Numbered from the stretch's first letter, positions 1 to 5,969 are shown. The stretch is DNA of 42,137 nt from a virus (IMGVR_UViG_3300047121_000219:1-42137), one strand, 5' to 3'. Notes: generated from the letters alone by a model not told the origin. Numbers and translations are program-made.

Positions 1-500
1 CGACACATCGCCTGTCTCGTCATTATTTCGCTCGAAACTAGGTGTTTGTTGCCTTCTTACCTCTTATTCTTAAAAGCCGAAGGCAAAATTCTTGAGAAAC
101 TACACCCTTACAGCGAATTTAGTGTTATATTTAAACCTAGTTTCTCGCTAAACTTTCAATACAATACCGATTGTATCACAATCCGGAAGGAAAGTCAATA
201 GAGATTGTCAAAATTTTTGCAAAAAAAATTTCTACAACCTCGCTGACACTCTACAACAAAATCCTACCGGAACCTGAAACACTACAACCGCTCACAACGG
301 AACTTAACCCCTATACCCCGTCTGTTGTTTAGACGCAACAGTAGGGGAAAGTAGGGGAATCGTTTGAGGAAAATCGTATGTATGGGTACGCGCAGGTACC
401 CGAACGCGCACGGGGGGGTGCGGGTGCGCGTTTAGACCGCGCATGCGCCCGCGTTTAACCCCCGCGGGTGCGCGTTATCTACCGCGCAGGCGTGTGCGCT
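1..500. other. Noncoding left-edge region with inverted repeats and nested hairpin
   Basis: I see no convincing gene here. The first 300 bases are AT-rich; from about 360 the sequence turns very GC-rich. A perfect 10-bp inverted repeat, GAAACTAGGT at 34-43 and ACCTAGTTTC at 135-144, flanks about 90 bases. At 308-357 two CCCC runs (308-311, 316-319) face two GGGG runs (344-347, 354-357) around a CTGTTG/CAACAG hairpin (322-327/336-341) whose loop carries GTTTAGAC. At 421-443 and 465-488 an imperfect direct repeat begins with CGGGTGCGCGTT. The position downstream of the terminase small subunit could suit a packaging or replication signal, but nothing proves that. Confidence 0.5.
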
Positions 501-1055
501 CTATTGCAGCGACTCGACCCCGGAACCAGCCGGGCCGCACCCGGCGTCCGACGATGGCGACGGGCCGCACCCGGCGACATTGTCGGTATCGTTGCCAGTC
601 TCATCTGCGTTTACACGCTGCACCGCAAGCAGTGACGACAGGCGGCGCTCAAGGTCAGCCGCTACCAATGCGGCAGGACGTTCGCGGTGATCCTCGACCA
701 CGTCGCGATACAAGCCGCAGGCCTTGCCCAGTAGTTCAGCCGCCCGTAGTTGCGTCTGCGTTGCGGGAGCCTCGCCGTTAGACCATTGGCGTAGTAGGCG
801 TATGAGGTTGTCGCGGTCAGAGACCGTGCTGACCTCGCTCAAACGCCTCTTCTCCACCGCTAGCGCCTCCATGCATGCCCTAACCTTGCCGTCCACCATC
901 AACTCCGCAGCCCTGCGCTGCACTGACGCCGGTTTCATAGCCTCTGCGTCATACGAATTGCGATACGCCTCAGCGATACCCATGCCATTCACCACGTTTT
1001 CCGCGAATTTACGCTGTTTTGCGGTGAGTCCGTATTCGTCGGTGATACCTGCCAT
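501..1055 (-). CDS. terS: Terminase small subunit
   Basis: The 184-residue product matches the Terminase_2-type small subunit pattern: an N-terminal helix-turn-helix-like region (residues about 10-35, LTAKQRKFAENVVNG then IAEAYRNSY), a middle helical section and a low-complexity Gly/Ser/Pro tail. Small subunits bind the packaging site and present concatemeric DNA to the large subunit ATPase/nuclease. The ATG at 1055 is chosen because the conserved motif starts ten residues in; the ribosome binding site is weak. The large subunit is not in the window and would be expected just beyond the left edge on this strand. A GTTTAAC motif lies a few bases upstream of the start codon. Confidence 0.85.
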   Translation of the reverse strand: MAGITDEYGLTAKQRKFAENVVNGMGIAEAYRNSYDAEAMKPASVQRRAAELMVDGKVRACMEALAVEKRRLSEVSTVSDRDNLIRLLRQWSNGEAPATQTQLRAAELLGKACGLYRDVVEDHRERPAALVAADLERRLSSLLAVQRVNADETGNDTDNVAGCGPSPSSDAGCGPAGSGVESLQ

Positions 1056-1184
1056 TGTGCGTTTAACCCTTGTTTACTAGTGCATTTGCTAATCTTTGAC
1101 CATGCTGATTGCATGACCGACTCACCGAATCCTACTTTCGGCCATGTTTAGACGCAACTAAATTCGACCGATAATCAATGACTT

Positions 1185-1247
1185 AGCCTACAGGCTGATA
1201 AATTTATCGTTTAACCTGTTGACGAGTGACCCTGTTATCAAGATGAT
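1185..1247 (+). promoter_or_regulatory. Candidate early promoter with two adjacent palindromes
   Basis: Two dyads abut: AGCCT-AC-AGGCT at 1185-1196 and the perfect palindrome GATAAATTTATC at 1197-1208. They are followed by GTTTAAC (1209-1215) and a possible sigma70 promoter, TTGACG (1219-1224), a 17-base spacer and GATGAT (1242-1247). The -35 box is good and the -10 box weak. Position is right for driving the leader RNA and the hammerhead-bearing early operon, and the palindromes would suit an operator. This is inference from sequence only. Confidence 0.4.
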
Positions 1248-1283
1248 ACGCACCACTGGCCCCCCAGACAGGCCAAGCCGCTA

Positions 1284-1495
1284 GGTGAAAAACAAAGGTT
1301 CTGGTGCCGGATGAGCGCAAGCAGCCCGGCGGTTCCCGAAAGGGGAACCCGGCATAAAGCATCGGTGAAGCCGTAGGGTTGAAGGCAATGACCTGCAAGT
1401 ACAGCAGCCGCCCGAAAGTCTGACGATGCCCAACGAACCGGAAAAACCTTCGACTGAGTAGAGCGCCCTCGCGGAGGACGCTGCACTGAGTCACC
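1284..1495 (+). ncRNA. Candidate structured leader RNA of the early operon
   Basis: This gene-free stretch folds by eye into a compact multi-helix RNA. Helices seen: a closing GGTGA/TCACC (1284-1288/1491-1495); TGCCGG/CCGGCA (1305-1310/1349-1354) enclosing the hairpin GGTTCCC-GAAAG-GGGAACC (1331-1349); a 9-bp helix GGTTGAAGG/CCTTCGACT (1377-1385/1447-1455, two wobbles); and a terminal hairpin AGCG-C-CCTC-GCG-GAGG-A-CGCT (1462-1482). The ribosome binding site of the first small gene follows directly. Its position matches that of the four downstream ribozymes, but it lacks a hammerhead core. I do not recognise the family. Confidence 0.5.
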
Positions 1496-1513
1496 AACAA
1501 CTGGAGAACGAAC

Positions 1514-1702
1514 ATGGCAATCACGGTCACATACGCCTTCTGGGTCAAGGTCGATGCCCCTGCCGGGCCTGATGCGAAAGAGGTGACGATACGCATGGAT
1601 TTCGAGACCGACGATGCTGATCACGCAATGGAACTGGCGGAGCGTCACTGGGATTCGATCAAGCCTGTCGGGTACATCGATGGGACGCTCAACATCAACT
1701 AG
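1514..1702 (+). CDS. Hypothetical small early protein (62 aa)
   Basis: I do not recognise this gene. It encodes 62 residues starting MAITVTYAFWVKVDAP, acidic in the middle (ETDDADHAMELAERHWDS), with alternating hydrophobic residues at the N-terminus that suggest a small alpha/beta fold. The ATG at 1514 is supported by a GGAGAAC ribosome binding site shared with the next cassettes. It is the first cassette of the early operon: the structured leader RNA lies upstream, and its TAG stop codon overlaps the first base of hammerhead 1. No signal peptide or membrane segment is visible. Confidence 0.7.
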   Translation: MAITVTYAFWVKVDAPAGPDAKEVTIRMDFETDDADHAMELAERHWDSIKPVGYIDGTLNIN

Positions 1703-1753
1703 GTCGAAACGGTCGCGAGGCCGTCGCAGCGTAACGCGCTGCCTGATGAGACC
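1702..1753 (+). ncRNA. Type II hammerhead ribozyme 1
   Basis: All core elements of a hammerhead with open stem II are present in order. Stem II 3' strand GGTC (1702-1705); GAAA (1706-1709); stem III CGGTC/GGCCG (1710-1714/1719-1723) capped by GCGA; cleavage triplet GTC ending at 1725; stem I GCAGCG/CGCTGC (1726-1731/1737-1742) with loop TAACG; CTGATGA (1743-1749); and stem II 5' strand GACC (1750-1753). Predicted self-cleavage lies between 1725 and 1726, leaving a 2',3'-cyclic phosphate upstream and a 5'-hydroxyl downstream. It overlaps the stop codon of the upstream gene and precedes the ribosome binding site of the next. Confidence 0.93.
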
Positions 1754-1773
1754 AACCAACCATGGAGAACACC

Positions 1774-1884
1774 ATGAGCAAGTCATTCAAGCAAGCAGTC
1801 AAATCATCCAAGCAGGGCCACTGGGAACTGCACCCGTTCGATGCCGTGCCGGTATGGGTTCCGGCCAAGAAGGGGGGCAAGTGA
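1774..1884 (+). CDS. Hypothetical short basic peptide (36 aa)
   Basis: A 36-codon reading frame beginning MSKSFKQAVKSSKQGHWE and ending with a lysine- and glycine-rich tail (PAKKGGK). It has a GGAGAAC ribosome binding site 7 bases before the ATG and ends TGATG, overlapping the next start. Spacing and signals match the neighbouring cassettes, which is the main argument that it is translated. Function unknown; the basic composition is compatible with nucleic-acid binding, but this is a guess. Confidence 0.55.
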   Translation: MSKSFKQAVKSSKQGHWELHPFDAVPVWVPAKKGGK

Positions 1885-2039
1885 TGTACGCCATTTTCAA
1901 CATGATAGACGGCAGTCGCGTGAGCGGTATCTATCGCAGCAAGTCCGAAGCGCAATCCGATTGCGACCGCAAAAACAGCAAGGGCCGCATTCACATTTAC
2001 GATGTTTGGGAAGTGGATGGGACAGGCCAACCATGGTGA
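1884..2039 (+). CDS. Hypothetical small protein (51 aa)
   Basis: A 51-residue frame starting MYAIFNMIDGSRVSGIYRSK. The start is set by the TGATG junction with the upstream 36-residue gene (stop at 1882-1884, ATG at 1884), so the two are probably translationally coupled. The pattern (hydrophobic strand, SKSEAQSDCDRKNSKGR segment, strand, VWEVDG) recalls small phage accessory proteins that read from an 'I-R-S-K-x-E-A' helix, but I cannot name a family. Hammerhead 2 begins three bases after the stop codon. Confidence 0.65.
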   Translation: MYAIFNMIDGSRVSGIYRSKSEAQSDCDRKNSKGRIHIYDVWEVDGTGQPW

Positions 2040-2041
2040 CA

Positions 2042-2093
2042 GGTCGAAACCGGCGTGAGCCGGTCGCAGCGTAACGCGCTGCCTGATGAGACC
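2042..2093 (+). ncRNA. Type II hammerhead ribozyme 2
   Basis: Same architecture as hammerhead 1: GGTC (2042-2045), GAAA (2046-2049), stem III CCGGC/GCCGG (2050-2054/2059-2063) with a GTGA tetraloop, GTC triplet ending at 2065, stem I GCAGCG/CGCTGC (2066-2071/2077-2082) with TAACG loop, CTGATGA (2083-2089), GACC (2090-2093). Stem I is identical to that of hammerhead 1 while stem III has changed on both strands, which keeps pairing. Predicted cleavage 2065/2066. Confidence 0.93.
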
Positions 2094-2122
2094 GAATTCA
2101 ACCACCACTGGAGAACACGACA

Positions 2123-2353
2123 ATGCGAATCGAACTCGACGCCGATCAACTTCTGCGAATTTGCGTTGCTTTGGACAACGAGAGCGCCCGGCTGCTCAAG
2201 GTGTACGAAGACCTTCCGTCCCTTTCACCGGCCCAGAACGATGCTTGGGACAAGTACCTCCGGAATTCTTCACTGTCGCGACTGACCTTCGCCGCCTATC
2301 GCAAGGCCGACAAAAAGGAACGTCTGGCGCGTTCCTACCCCAAGGTGGCCTAA
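2123..2353 (+). CDS. Hypothetical protein (76 aa)
   Basis: A 76-residue, mostly helical protein starting MRIELDADQLLRICVALD. Charged residues are spread through the sequence and the C-terminus is basic (YRKADKKERLARSYPKVA). The ATG at 2123 follows a GGAGAAC ribosome binding site, as in the other cassettes. It is the sole gene between hammerheads 2 and 3, so cleavage at both would release it as a single-gene message. I do not recognise a family. Confidence 0.7.
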   Translation: MRIELDADQLLRICVALDNESARLLKVYEDLPSLSPAQNDAWDKYLRNSSLSRLTFAAYRKADKKERLARSYPKVA

Positions 2354-2355
2354 CA

Positions 2356-2405
2356 GGTCGAAACGCCGTGAGGCGTCCACCCGTGATGCGGGTGCTGATG
2401 AGACC
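2356..2405 (+). ncRNA. Type II hammerhead ribozyme 3
   Basis: GGTC (2356-2359), GAAA (2360-2363), stem III CGCC/GGCG (2364-2367/2372-2375) with a GTGA tetraloop, GTC triplet ending at 2377, stem I CACCCG/CGGGTG (2378-2383/2389-2394) with TGATG loop, CTGATGA (2395-2401), GACC (2402-2405). Stem I differs from hammerheads 1 and 2 at several pairs with both partners changed, good evidence for selection on pairing. Predicted cleavage 2377/2378. Confidence 0.93.
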
Positions 2406-2426
2406 GTCTAAACGCAGGAGAAAATC

Positions 2427-2660
2427 ATGCTTTCCGAAGACATCAACAACATCACCTACGCCGTCTACGCAATCGAGCGCGGGGATAGGGAGACTGCCGC
2501 CGCGTACATTCAGAGGGTCAAAACCTCAACCCGCAGTCGCCACGCTAGACGTCTCGTCTACGCGCTGATCCACCTGCACAACCTTCGACCCTACATCGAG
2601 CAGGCCATCAAGGAACAGAGGGAATGGCGCGAACACCTCGCACAGGAGACACAGTCATGA
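2427..2660 (+). CDS. Hypothetical protein (77 aa)
   Basis: A 77-residue helical protein starting MLSEDINNITYAVYAIERGD, with basic patches (RVKTSTRSRHARR) and an acidic/glutamine-rich end. The ATG follows an AGGAGAAA ribosome binding site downstream of hammerhead 3. Its TGA overlaps the next ATG (ATGA at 2657-2660). It leads a three-gene cassette bounded by hammerheads 3 and 4. Function unknown. Confidence 0.7.
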   Translation: MLSEDINNITYAVYAIERGDRETAAAYIQRVKTSTRSRHARRLVYALIHLHNLRPYIEQAIKEQREWREHLAQETQS

Positions 2661-2956
2661 TCAAGCATACCCCCGGCCCTTGGATCGCCAACGGGAACGA
2701 AATCGCTGCCCCAGAGTTCGATAACGGAATCGCGACTTGGTACGTCCGGGTTGCGTCCATAGATGGCACCCGCGAGACCGGTTGGAACGCGCCAACGATC
2801 AAAGCAAACGCTCGTCTGATCGCAGCCGCACCCGACATGTACGCCCTGCTGCGTGATGTCGTGGCACTGCTCGACAACCCCGATGCCGACCAATTCGACG
2901 CAGACAAGGTCGAACGCAGGATTCTCGACATTCTGAGCAAAGTGGAGGGCGCATGA
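2657..2956 (+). CDS. Phage 'HTPGPW...ANARLIAAAPDM' family protein (99 aa)
   Basis: The product opens MIKHTPGPWIANGNEI and carries the block ANARLIAAAPDMYALLRD near residue 60, the signature of a very common but uncharacterised small early-region protein family of tailed phages, related to Ea22/ead-like proteins. The start at 2657 is taken rather than an in-frame upstream ATG at 2624 because it forms the ATGA overlap and has CAGGAGA upstream. The C-terminal third is acidic and probably helical. It overlaps the next gene by four bases. Role unknown. Confidence 0.75.
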   Translation: MIKHTPGPWIANGNEIAAPEFDNGIATWYVRVASIDGTRETGWNAPTIKANARLIAAAPDMYALLRDVVALLDNPDADQFDADKVERRILDILSKVEGA

Positions 2957-3141
2957 ACATTCCAGAAGGCTATCGATATGCAGTGGTCACCCAGAAGGAC
3001 GGCGAGGACGCGCTAGTCGCGGTCTACGCTGACCTCGACTTCCTCATGGAAAACATGGAGGCGTTCCTGTTAACGCCAAACCGCTACACCGTGATCGACA
3101 CGCAGAAAAACGTGCGATTTCGGATTGTGTTCGAAGACTAA
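2953..3141 (+). CDS. Hypothetical protein (62 aa)
   Basis: A 62-residue acidic protein starting MNIPEGYRYAVVTQKDGED. Its start overlaps the previous stop by four bases (ATGA), with GTGGAGG upstream as ribosome binding site. The alternating pattern (YAVVTQK, ALVAVYADLDFL, RYTVIDT, VRFRIVFED) suggests a small alpha/beta fold. It is the last gene of the third cassette; hammerhead 4 starts three bases after the stop codon. No family recognised. Confidence 0.7.
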   Translation: MNIPEGYRYAVVTQKDGEDALVAVYADLDFLMENMEAFLLTPNRYTVIDTQKNVRFRIVFED

Positions 3142-3143
3142 CA

Positions 3144-3195
3144 GGTCGAAACCGCCGCGAGGCGGTCTGGCAGTCACGCTGCCACTGACGAGACC
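3144..3195 (+). ncRNA. Type II hammerhead ribozyme 4
   Basis: GGTC (3144-3147), GAAA (3148-3151), stem III CCGCC/GGCGG (3152-3156/3161-3165) with a GCGA tetraloop, GTC triplet ending at 3167, stem I TGGCAG/CTGCCA (3168-3173/3179-3184) with TCACG loop, CTGACGA (3185-3191), GACC (3192-3195). The core has C at the free seventh position, which the hammerhead consensus allows. Predicted cleavage 3167/3168. A new promoter follows, so this copy may trim the 3' end of the upstream operon. Confidence 0.92.
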
Positions 3196-3212
3196 GTCAC
3201 CGTTTACACAAG

Positions 3213-3242
3213 TTGACTGCTACACAAAGCAGCGTTTATACT
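3213..3242 (+). promoter_or_regulatory. Sigma70-type promoter upstream of the SprT-like gene
   Basis: TTGACT at 3213-3218 and TATACT at 3237-3242 are separated by 18 bases (or TTATAC at 3236-3241 by 17). The start codon of the SprT-like gene is at 3273, giving a short leader. It sits just after hammerhead 4, so genes downstream can be expressed independently of the ribozyme-bearing transcript. Confidence 0.65.
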
Positions 3243-3272
3243 TCGCAACATACCAACATGGAGAACAGGATC

Positions 3273-3884
3273 ATGATCAAATTCAACGAACGCGAATCAT
3301 GGCTTGCAGCCGCAGCAGTCATGCTACAGCACGAAATTTTCCCCCTCGCCGGTATCGATCCGGTGTCATGGGAGCAGCGCAAGTATCGGGTCGCTTGTGG
3401 ATTCCCCATTGGCTATCGCGGTAGCCGCACCGGCAAGGTGACGCTCGGCCAAGCCTTCGACCCGTCGATCAGCGCCGATGGCACTTTCGAGGTTTTCATC
3501 AACCCGATCCTTGACAAGCCCGTCGATGTCATCGCGGTTGAGGCCCATGAACTCGCCCATGTCTGGTCGGGGATTCAGTGCGGACATCGCGGCGAGTTCG
3601 CCCGTGTCTGCCGCGCCATTGGTCTGCAAGGCCCGATGACCGCGACGGTTGCAGGTGTCGAACTGCGCGGCAAGTTGGAGCGCATCGTCGATCAACTGGG
3701 TGCGTACCCTCACGCGAAGGTTGACCCGAATGCCCGTAAGAAGCAGGGGACGCGACTGCTCAAGTTGCAGTGCAGCGACTGCGGGTGGACGGCTCGTGTC
3801 TCTGCCCTGCAAGGCAACCGTTTACACGCTGCGTCACCGTGTCCGGTTTGCATCTCTGTCGGCTCACTCAAGGTGGAGGGTTAA
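3273..3884 (+). CDS. SprT-like zinc metallopeptidase domain protein
   Basis: The 203-residue product holds an HExxH zinc site (VEAHELAHVWSG, about residue 95) followed by a second histidine segment (GHRGEFARVCRAIGL), as in SprT/WSS1-type minigluzincins. A C-terminal zinc ribbon has two CxxC pairs (CSDCGW and CPVC). Cellular SprT-like enzymes cleave DNA-bound proteins; phage versions are poorly studied, so a role in clearing or remodelling DNA-bound host protein is inference. The start at 3273 is preferred over 3258 because the bases GGAGAACAGGA before it form the ribosome binding site used by its neighbours. The AAA+ gene follows two bases after its stop. Confidence 0.75.
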   Translation: MIKFNERESWLAAAAVMLQHEIFPLAGIDPVSWEQRKYRVACGFPIGYRGSRTGKVTLGQAFDPSISADGTFEVFINPILDKPVDVIAVEAHELAHVWSGIQCGHRGEFARVCRAIGLQGPMTATVAGVELRGKLERIVDQLGAYPHAKVDPNARKKQGTRLLKLQCSDCGWTARVSALQGNRLHAASPCPVCISVGSLKVEG

Positions 3885-3886
3885 TC

Positions 3887-4906
3887 ATGGAAAAGCGCAA
3901 CTTCTCGCTGCCGCTGTCTGACAGCGACCGCGCCTACCTCAAAATGCATGCCGTCCGGCAGGGCAAGTCGCCCAACTCGCCGGATGACGTGCTGATCAGC
4001 ATCTGGAACGGGGTCGATCCGGCCCCGGTTCCCCGTGCGGAACTCTCTGCGGACGTGATCGAATCGATCCGCAAAGATGCCGTCGCCGCTGCCGTCGCTG
4101 CCATCGAGCAGCACCGCCCGATTCGCATCGAGATCAAGCAGGGCGCGGAGATCAAGACGCTGCCGAACGCGCATCGTCACCCGGTCTTCGCGGACGTGCT
4201 TGCCGCCCTGTCCGTTCGCGAGAACGTGTACCTTGTCGGCCCTGCGGGTTCCGGCAAGACCACCATCGCGACCCAAGCCGCTGAGGCTCTGGGCTTGACG
4301 TTCTACAGCACGGGCGCTGTCGGCATGGCGTACCAGTTGCAGGGTTTCATCAACCCCGAAGGCAAGTACATGGAGACCGATTTGTACCGCGCCTATGTGA
4401 ACGGCGGGGTGTTCCTGTTCGATGAGGTCGATGCCTCATCCGCACAGGCGCTTCTCGCCTTCAATGCCATCCTCGCCAACGAGATCGCTGCCTTCCCGCA
4501 TGGCACGGTTAAACGTCATGCGGACTTCGTAGTGATCGCCGCTGCGAACACCTTCGGCAACGGCGCGGATGCCCAGTACGTCGGACGGAACCAATTGGAC
4601 GCAGCGTTCCTCGACCGGTTCATGTACGTCACCATGGACTACGACGAGAAACTGGAACTCGCGATCAGTTCCAACGACGAGTGGACGCGATATGTACAGG
4701 CGTTTCGACGTGCGGTTCGCGCACACAAGATTCGCCACGTCGTATCGCCCCGCGCATCGATCAAGGGCGGCAAGTTACTCAGCGCCGGTCTCTCGCGAGA
4801 CAAGGTTGCGGAGTCGCTGCTCTGGAAGTCGATGACAGCAGCCGACCGCGCCAAGGTGTCTGAGTCTCTGCCCCGTCAGTTTCAAGAATGGAGCAACGCA
4901 GCATGA
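3887..4906 (+). CDS. CobS-like MoxR/AAA+ ATPase
   Basis: The 339-residue product is an AAA_5-type ATPase resembling the CobS subunit of cobaltochelatase. It has Walker A GPAGSGKTT (about residue 120), a Walker B-like FLFDEVDAS, a sensor region AAANTFG and an arginine-finger segment LDRFM. The N-terminal 100 residues are a separate helical region. MoxR/CobS ATPases act as ring motors with a VWA-domain partner; here the next gene overlaps it and may encode the partner. Phage CobS homologues are common, but cobalamin synthesis is not implied. The start at 3887 follows GGTGGAGGG; an in-frame upstream start at 3770 would run deep into the SprT-like gene. Confidence 0.8.
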   Translation: MEKRNFSLPLSDSDRAYLKMHAVRQGKSPNSPDDVLISIWNGVDPAPVPRAELSADVIESIRKDAVAAAVAAIEQHRPIRIEIKQGAEIKTLPNAHRHPVFADVLAALSVRENVYLVGPAGSGKTTIATQAAEALGLTFYSTGAVGMAYQLQGFINPEGKYMETDLYRAYVNGGVFLFDEVDASSAQALLAFNAILANEIAAFPHGTVKRHADFVVIAAANTFGNGADAQYVGRNQLDAAFLDRFMYVTMDYDEKLELAISSNDEWTRYVQAFRRAVRAHKIRHVVSPRASIKGGKLLSAGLSRDKVAESLLWKSMTAADRAKVSESLPRQFQEWSNAA

Positions 4907-5700
4907 CCGACTACAACTACAACGCAGACTCATGGGATGAGTTCATGCATGACCTCAAGAACAAGCCTGTCCTGCCCGACTGGCAGGGGGTTTGCGCGTC
5001 AGAGGAACGCGACTACGAGTTCAGCCGCAGCCGCTCATGGGAACACTGCCTCGAACTCGCAGAGCATGGATGCCCCACGACCACTGAGGCCGTCGAGTCC
5101 GCGAGTGTGAAGGTGACCTTCGAGGCCGGGCCGACATGGGAATACGCCCCTGTCGGTGCCTTCCCCTGCATCCCCGGCTACGCCGCAGGGGTTCCGGAGA
5201 ACATGTTCGTCCCGCAGGACGATGGCGCATCGAATGCGAAACCCATCGTTCGCATCGCGGTGAACGTGGTGTGCAGTGCATGGGTGGATGCACAGGACAT
5301 CATCAATCGCGGTGCGGCAGTCATCGCTCTGATCGACAAGATCCAAGGCGCGGGTCAGCGCGTCGAACTCGTCGCCTTCTGCCACGTCGAGGGTCGCGGC
5401 AAGGATCGCATCATCGCATCCGTCACGGTTAAACGCCCTGAGGAACCGGTGGACATGGATCGGATCGGGTTTGCTCTCGCTCACCCATCGATGCTCCGCC
5501 GGGCCATGTTTCGGGTGATCGAATGCCTCTGCCCGTACTACTTGAGCGGGTACGGTCGATGCGGACACTTCGATGACGCACTGAAGAGCAGCGACATGAA
5601 CATCCGCGCCATCGGCACTGACCGGGTGACTTACAGCGACCGCGACAACGCTATCGCTCAGGTCAACTCACTCTGGGAGAGGGCGGCATCTGCCGCCTGA
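4903..5700 (+). CDS. Hypothetical protein coupled to the CobS-like ATPase (265 aa)
   Basis: Its ATG (4903) overlaps the stop of the AAA+ gene, so the two are likely co-translated. The 265-residue protein starts MTDYNYNADSWDEFMHDL. The middle, from about residue 115, has alternating hydrophobic strands (IVRIAVNVVCSAW, AAVIALIDKIQ, VELVAFCHV) and a later WEHC/CPYY set of aromatic and cysteine residues. The layout resembles proteins annotated DUF7192 beside phage CobS genes, and a Rossmann or VWA-like partner domain is possible, but a clear MIDAS motif is not visible. Function not assigned. Confidence 0.7.
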   Translation: MTDYNYNADSWDEFMHDLKNKPVLPDWQGVCASEERDYEFSRSRSWEHCLELAEHGCPTTTEAVESASVKVTFEAGPTWEYAPVGAFPCIPGYAAGVPENMFVPQDDGASNAKPIVRIAVNVVCSAWVDAQDIINRGAAVIALIDKIQGAGQRVELVAFCHVEGRGKDRIIASVTVKRPEEPVDMDRIGFALAHPSMLRRAMFRVIECLCPYYLSGYGRCGHFDDALKSSDMNIRAIGTDRVTYSDRDNAIAQVNSLWERAASAA

Positions 5701-5704
5701 CCCT

Positions 5705-5733
5705 TTGACAAGTAACATCTAAACAACTATACT
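5705..5733 (+). promoter_or_regulatory. Consensus sigma70 promoter
   Basis: TTGACA (5705-5710), a 17-base spacer and TATACT (5728-5733): a near-perfect housekeeping promoter, five bases after the stop of the previous gene and 27 bases before the next ATG. It should drive the eight small genes that end at the terminator at 7146-7180, and shows that the phage relies on host RNA polymerase for early transcription. Confidence 0.8.
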
Positions 5734-5760
5734 TTGAAACACCAAAGCAGGAGAACGACA

Positions 5761-5969
5761 TGAACAAGAAAATCCCAGTGCTTCTGACCCAACAGCAGAT
5801 CGAATTCATGATGACTGCCGCGCACTCAAAAGAAAAAGAGGCGCGTAAATTTGATCGCCTAGCGGATGCACGATTCTTCCTCGACCTTTGGGAGTCTCTG
5901 GATGCAGCAGCACAGGATGCCGCAGCAGAGCGTGAGGTCGAACTCAACTACGAGCGAGGTGCAGCATGA
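5761..5969 (+). CDS. Hypothetical small helical protein (69 aa)
   Basis: Starts MNKKIPVLLTQQQIEFMMTA, with a charged, alanine-rich helical body and an acidic end (AAEREVELNYERGAA). AGGAGAAC precedes the ATG. It is the first gene after the consensus promoter and its stop overlaps the next start (ATGA). Small QQQIEF-type helical proteins are frequent in phage early regions; no function known. Confidence 0.7.

Noticed and set aside
1410-1450. CTGACGA followed by a GAAA at 1419-1443 as a fifth hammerhead
   Set aside because: The flanking bases do not form stems I to III in the required positions and no NUH cleavage site fits; the region pairs better in the larger leader fold.
1204-1786. Long minus-strand frames across the leader RNA and first small gene
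   Set aside because: They run antisense to the structured leader, hammerhead 1 and the 1514 gene, lack a ribosome binding site and have biased composition typical of a shadow of GC-rich sequence.
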